NCBI GenBank assembly: GCA_031296115.1
Contig: JARLGI010000036.1
Coordinates: 37,678 to 101,677 of the forward strand
DNA length: 64,000 nt
Direction: 5' to 3'
Source: Acidobacteriota bacterium
GTDB lineage: Bacteria > Acidobacteriota > Terriglobia > Terriglobales > Acidobacteriaceae
The position numbers were made by a program, and so were the translations under genes. Positions 60,651 to 64,000 of this stretch are shown here, piece by piece; position 1 is the stretch's first letter; each line of letters opens with the position of its first letter. The notes under the pieces were generated by a model. That model was not told the origin of the DNA. It saw only the letters and a program-made list of their open reading frames with translations, and did not search any database.

Positions 60651-61529
60651 ATGCGACTTCGCAATACTTTGACTTGGCTGACTGTCGCGCTGCTATTGGC
60701 CAGTGCGGGTCCGGCCTTTGGCGTCAGCAAGGAAATGATCCAGCTGCAAACCCAGGTACAGGCCCTGCAGGAACAGGTTGCGCGCATGCAGCAGTCGATC
60801 GACATGAACATGGGCGCCATGCGCAACCTCATCGAGCAGAGCGCCGACAGCGTCAACAAGATGAACGCCGCGGTCAACGAGCTGCAGAACAAGATGCAAG
60901 GACAGATCACCGACAGCAACGGCCGTATCGACCAGCTCTCGGGACAAATCCAGTCGCTGCACGACTCCGTGGACGAGCTGAAGTCGCGGCTGGCGAAGGT
61001 CAGCAAGCAGCTCGACGACATGCAGCAGGGAGGCCAGAACCTCGCCGCCGGACAGCCCGGTCTTGCGACAGTCCCCGGCGCCACGCCCGGCACGGTTCCG
61101 GCCAACGCCGCCCCGCCGCCGGAGGCGCTTTATAACAACGCGCTGCGCGACTACAATTCCGGCAAATATGACCTTGCGTCGCAGGAGTTTGGGGATTACC
61201 TGAAGTACTACTCCAACACCGAACTGGCTGGTAACGCGCAGTTCTACCTTGCCGACATCGAGTATCGTCAGGGAAATTTTCAAGCCGCCGTGAAGGACTA
61301 TGACAAGGTGCTGGAACAGTATCCCGGCGGTAACAAAGCCGCGGCAGCCCAGCTCAAGAAGGGCTACGCTTTGCTCGAACTGGGACAGCGCGATGCCGGC
61401 GTTCGCGAGTTGAACAGCCTGGTCGCCCGCTATCCGCGCTCCATCGAAGCCTCACAGGCCCGCGACCGCCTGCGCCGTCTAGGCGTGGCTGCCGGCAGCA
61501 CGACGGTCCATAAACCGCCAGCGCAGTGA
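60651..61529 (+). CDS. cpoB: Tol-Pal system protein CpoB (YbgF)
   Basis: 292 residues with TAGGAG about ten bases before ATG. Signal peptide TLTWLTVALLLASAGPAFG. Residues 28-125 form a coiled coil (IQLQTQVQALQEQVARMQQS, LSGQIQSLHDSVDELKSRLA). A Pro/Ala linker leads to TPR repeats from about residue 160 (ALYNNALRDYNSGKYDLASQEF, AQFYLADIEYRQGNFQAAVKDY, YALLELGQRDAGVRELNSLV). CpoB tunes peptidoglycan synthesis with Tol during constriction. It lies downstream of pal across a repeat. Confidence 0.92.
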   Translation: MRLRNTLTWLTVALLLASAGPAFGVSKEMIQLQTQVQALQEQVARMQQSIDMNMGAMRNLIEQSADSVNKMNAAVNELQNKMQGQITDSNGRIDQLSGQIQSLHDSVDELKSRLAKVSKQLDDMQQGGQNLAAGQPGLATVPGATPGTVPANAAPPPEALYNNALRDYNSGKYDLASQEFGDYLKYYSNTELAGNAQFYLADIEYRQGNFQAAVKDYDKVLEQYPGGNKAAAAQLKKGYALLELGQRDAGVRELNSLVARYPRSIEASQARDRLRRLGVAAGSTTVHKPPAQ

Positions 61530-62130
61530 TGCTCTTGCTGAAAGGCCCGACCAGTGTTTGACCTGGCCCGCTTCGTTTTTGTTGCGCTTTTGATTCGCCT
61601 CCCGCCGGAAAAGGCGAACCCGATTTCCCCGGTATTGCGGGGATGGGATTGCCAAACTGATCGGGAAATGGGAGGTACGACGGGCTTGCCGGATTGATCG
61701 GCTTGGCCGGTATCGGGTGGCCATCCTGATCCGGAAAAGGAAGATATGCCGACGGGATGATTTCCGTTGCGCGGCCGCCGCCATACATCATCTCCGCAGC
61801 CTTCTGTGCAGCGGCGGCGTCTGTAGACTGCGGCCTGGGGAGTTGCTGCGCATCTCCAGCTACATCCGCAGCCTGGGCAGTAAAACGCGGGGCTTGGGTT
61901 ACGCCGCCGACTCCGCCGTCAACACCGATACCGTGGCCTCGATTGCGTTGTCTGATACGTTCTCCGTGTGCGTATCCGGTGTTGTCTGCGGCCCGATCTC
62001 GGCTGGTAAGCTCGCCAGGAGCACTAATCTGGAAGGCGAGCCTGGTGTGCCGCGCACATAATCGAAGTTGACCTCCATACCGTCAACAAGATATCCGGCC
62101 AGTTCGAGGATCACCGGCTGCTTTGCAGCG
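61530..62130 (-). pseudogene. Possible degraded ORF with PFPDQ-type repeats
   Basis: Minus-strand text reads VILELAGYLVDGMEVNFDYV..RLVLLASLPAEIGP, then after a frame change TQAPRFTAQAADVAGDAQQL..GGGRATEIIP, then two copies of a unit, AYLPFPDQDGHPIPA and SYLPFPDQFGNPIPA. It looks like a proline-rich secreted protein that has lost its frame. I do not recognise a family, and no start or stop is certain. Confidence 0.3.
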
Positions 62131-62191
62131 ATAGGGATTGGGCGTGGGGAGCTTCTCCTCAGGGGACGGGCTGGATGATGGAAGCTAAGAG

Positions 62192-63454
62192 CTAGTTCTT
62201 GCCCTCGGCGATCTGCAAGTCGAGGGCAGAGCGTTCGCCGTTGATAACCACCGTGCCTGAGTCAAGCAACTGCTGGCCCGTACAGTCGTAGCTGGCGAAC
62301 CAGCGCATCGCGCGGAAAGGCAGGAAGAACTCCACCGCCAGCGGGCTGGAGCCATCGGCGACCTGGATCATACTGCTGAAGTCGATGCCGTCGAAATCCG
62401 TGTCGCTTGGAAAGTAGTTGAGAACCGGCCGCACCAGGTGAGAGACGTGCTCATCGAAGGCCAGCGCCGCCAGTTTGTAGCGGGAAGTTCCAACGGTAGC
62501 ATCCAGTCGAGTCTTGATGGAGAGCTGTAAATACGCGCCCTGGCGAAATCCGATAAAGATCGGTGCCGCGTAGGGAAGGAAGTGAGCTTCCTTGTCGAGG
62601 TCCTTGGTCATGCGGGTGATGGCATCGTCGTTCTGACGCTGAAGCTTAGACAACGACTCTGGGGTAAAGATGTGCAGCGGTGCCGGCGAGGTTTTTGTTA
62701 ATCCGGCGGAAACGGAAGGGCTGCTGGACGTAGCTGGGTTCGAAGCGCTACTCGCAGTTTCAACGGGCTGCTTCTTAGCCGCAGCCAGGGGTGTGTATCG
62801 TTCCTTCCATTCCTCCGGAGGCGCGCCCTCCTGCAGCCAAAGGGCGTACGGCACGCTGTTCAGGAAGACCTTGGCTTCCAGTACGGCAGCCTGTTTTTGG
62901 TCATCCGTCTTCGCATCCACCAGCTTCTGGGCCGCCAATACCGGGATGATGAAGGTTATGTTCTCCGGCCGCTCGGAACTGACTCCCATCAACTTCTGCC
63001 GCACATGGTGCGCTACCTCAATGGCGAAGGCGGAAAACTCGGAATCGTCGGGGAAGTGCGGTACCTCGGCTTGAAGCAAGGGCATGACAACTTGCTTGAA
63101 GGTCTCTTTCAGGCGGGCTTCAGCATCCATGAGCTCTGCCGAATATGAAGCGTAATAGTTGCCGGTGATTTCCAGCACGGTCTGTCCCTTATAGAAGTCG
63201 AAGCGGATGGAGCGCTGATCGGCCGCTTGCATCTTATCGATGTCAATGTCGAGCACTCGGCTGAAATAGAAGGGATAAGGAAACTTGTGGGCTTCGATCT
63301 CGCGTCCGATGGTCATCAGGGTCTGTATGTGACGTTGCTGCAGTCGCTGCGCGGCGGGATCGGGCAATTCCACGGGCGTAACCGCCTGCGAGAGGAGAGG
63401 AAGCGGTGCCAGGGAAAGGATCATCAGGAGCGCAACAGACCGAACCAACTTCAT
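62192..63454 (-). CDS. Secreted protein of unknown function with an apparent internal duplication
   Basis: 420 residues. Signal peptide SVALLMILSLAPLPLLSQA. The two halves look related. The N-terminal FDFYKGQTVLEITGNYYAS, LKETFKQVVMPLLQAEVPHF and PDDSEFSAFAIEVAHHV parallel the C-terminal FIGFRQGAYLQLSIKTRLDA, FDEHVSHLVRPVLNYFPSD and TDFDGIDFSSMIQVADG. A Ser/Ala/Pro linker (SASNPATSSSPSVSAGL) separates them. No catalytic motif is recognised. It may be an exported binding or structural protein. It starts ATG 63454 and is not in an evident operon. Confidence 0.7.
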   Translation of the reverse strand: MKLVRSVALLMILSLAPLPLLSQAVTPVELPDPAAQRLQQRHIQTLMTIGREIEAHKFPYPFYFSRVLDIDIDKMQAADQRSIRFDFYKGQTVLEITGNYYASYSAELMDAEARLKETFKQVVMPLLQAEVPHFPDDSEFSAFAIEVAHHVRQKLMGVSSERPENITFIIPVLAAQKLVDAKTDDQKQAAVLEAKVFLNSVPYALWLQEGAPPEEWKERYTPLAAAKKQPVETASSASNPATSSSPSVSAGLTKTSPAPLHIFTPESLSKLQRQNDDAITRMTKDLDKEAHFLPYAAPIFIGFRQGAYLQLSIKTRLDATVGTSRYKLAALAFDEHVSHLVRPVLNYFPSDTDFDGIDFSSMIQVADGSSPLAVEFFLPFRAMRWFASYDCTGQQLLDSGTVVINGERSALDLQIAEGKN

Positions 63455-63799
63455 CCGAGCAGTTTCGTCGATTGCGCAAACGCAGTCAAACTTCCGCTGC
63501 TGCTGAGTCGCCCCGACGGGGTGAACTCAGTAGAGTTCAAATGGAGATGAAACTTGGTTTCGCTCGGGGTCTTTGGTGGCATAGAACTGTCACAACCCTG
63601 CGTGACGAACGGCGCAACGCGCAAGCACCACCACTCCCCCAGCACTGAGGTGGGGCAGCAGAACACTTACCGAGCCGAAAGATGGGTAGATGGAATCAAC
63701 ACTATTGCCCAATTGTTTTCTATCGCAACTATGCATACCATTCTCGCCAGATTTCCAGTTCCATCCCAGTTGAATCAGGAATCCCCAGGAGGGCAAAGA
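63455..63799. other. Gene-free divergent intergenic region
   Basis: It lies between two divergent genes for exported proteins and presumably holds both promoters. Short ORFs on either strand show nothing recognisable. Confidence 0.5.
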
Positions 63800-64000
63800 A
63801 TGAGCAAGCGAGTTGTAGTGTTACTTGCGGTATTGATGTGTGCCATGGGAGCCAGTGCCGACACGCTGCACGGCTATTACAGAACCATAACCCCGACCAA
63901 CGACAACCCTCCGCATTCTGCGTTCAACTACGCTGGCAACCTGAAGAACGGGAATGGGGATTTCTTGCTGATCGGACTAGTGCCCGACAACTACAAGACT
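63800..64000 (+). CDS. Start of an exported protein (3' end outside window)
   Basis: 67 codons are visible from ATG 63800, with CCAGGAGG seven bases upstream. Signal peptide MSKRVVVLLAVLMCAMGASA is followed by DTLHGYYRTITPTNDNPPHS and GNLKNGNGDFLLIGLVPDN. Too little is present to name a family. Confidence 0.7.
   Translation, partial: MSKRVVVLLAVLMCAMGASADTLHGYYRTITPTNDNPPHSAFNYAGNLKNGNGDFLLIGLVPDNYKT

Noticed and set aside
1-64000. tRNA, rRNA or CRISPR array
   Set aside because: No cloverleaf with CCA-adjacent acceptor, no rRNA-like stretch and no regularly spaced direct repeats with unique spacers were seen. The repeats present are dispersed palindromes.

Overview
The window is about 62% G+C chromosomal DNA from a Gram-negative, hopanoid-making soil-type bacterium. 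Gene content points to Acidobacteriota (Terriglobia, Koribacter-like): hpnA/G/C/D/E plus squalene-hopene cyclase, a bacterial cofactor F420 operon, an S46 dipeptidyl peptidase, a heme/copper monooxygenase-like protein, a TIGR03118-type protein, a split Tol-Pal system, and many short palindromic intergenic repeats. The taxonomic call is an inference from gene content; no rRNA or tRNA gene was seen.

Layout. 0-4.7 kb: tail of a TolC-like protein, then a decayed zone (kelch-like pseudogene abutting a transposase fragment), an aminotransferase, and a decayed zinc-knuckle-type gene. 4.7-9.2 kb: L-lactate permease and carbon-starvation transporter CstA, both on the minus strand. 9.4-16.7 kb: a CoxG-like gene, then a F420 operon (flavin reductase-cofG-cofD-cofC-cofE-cofH-npdG) that supplies Fo synthesis, phospholactyl activation and transfer, glutamylation and an F420:NADP oxidoreductase. 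17-21.4 kb: a MacA/MacB-like exporter of four genes. 21.6-23.5 kb: lipoprotein, AlkA-like glycosylase, RecX. 23.6-34.1 kb: ispH and the hopanoid locus shc-hpnA-hpnG-adh-adh-hpnC-hpnD-hpnE, many of its genes coupled by GTGA or longer overlaps. HpnC/D/E make squalene, Shc cyclises it, and HpnG belongs to side-chain processing. 34-38 kb: S46 peptidase and a subtilase gene with four in-frame stops. 38-42.6 kb: a zinc alcohol dehydrogenase and tolQ-tolR-tolA-tolB. 42.7-48.5 kb: recN, a DinB-family gene, guaA, a ribbon-helix-helix regulator with a frameshifted partner, proline dehydrogenase. 48.5-58.5 kb: a broken membrane glycosyltransferase, a receiver-like protein with a basic tail, a heme/copper protein, a solitary nuoB, a heavily broken TIGR03118-like gene, pxpBCA (5-oxoprolinase), and an RND pump remnant. 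58.5-64 kb: a secreted protein, pal and cpoB (the rest of Tol-Pal), a secreted protein with an apparent internal duplication, and the start of a further exported protein.

Two features cross the whole window. First, intergenic palindromic repeats of at least three kinds occur, some forming composite elements of about 150 bp with conserved outer inverted arms. One kind supplies the stop codon and last residues of two genes. Second, at least eight genes are broken by nonsense, frameshift or deletion, so this is a region of active gene decay, although single-lesion cases could be sequence errors.

The best candidates for something undescribed are the two medium-chain dehydrogenases inside the hopanoid operon, the flavin reductase heading the F420 operon, the composite repeat family, and the ribbon-helix-helix/partner module. 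No phage, CRISPR array or secondary-metabolite megasynthase was seen.
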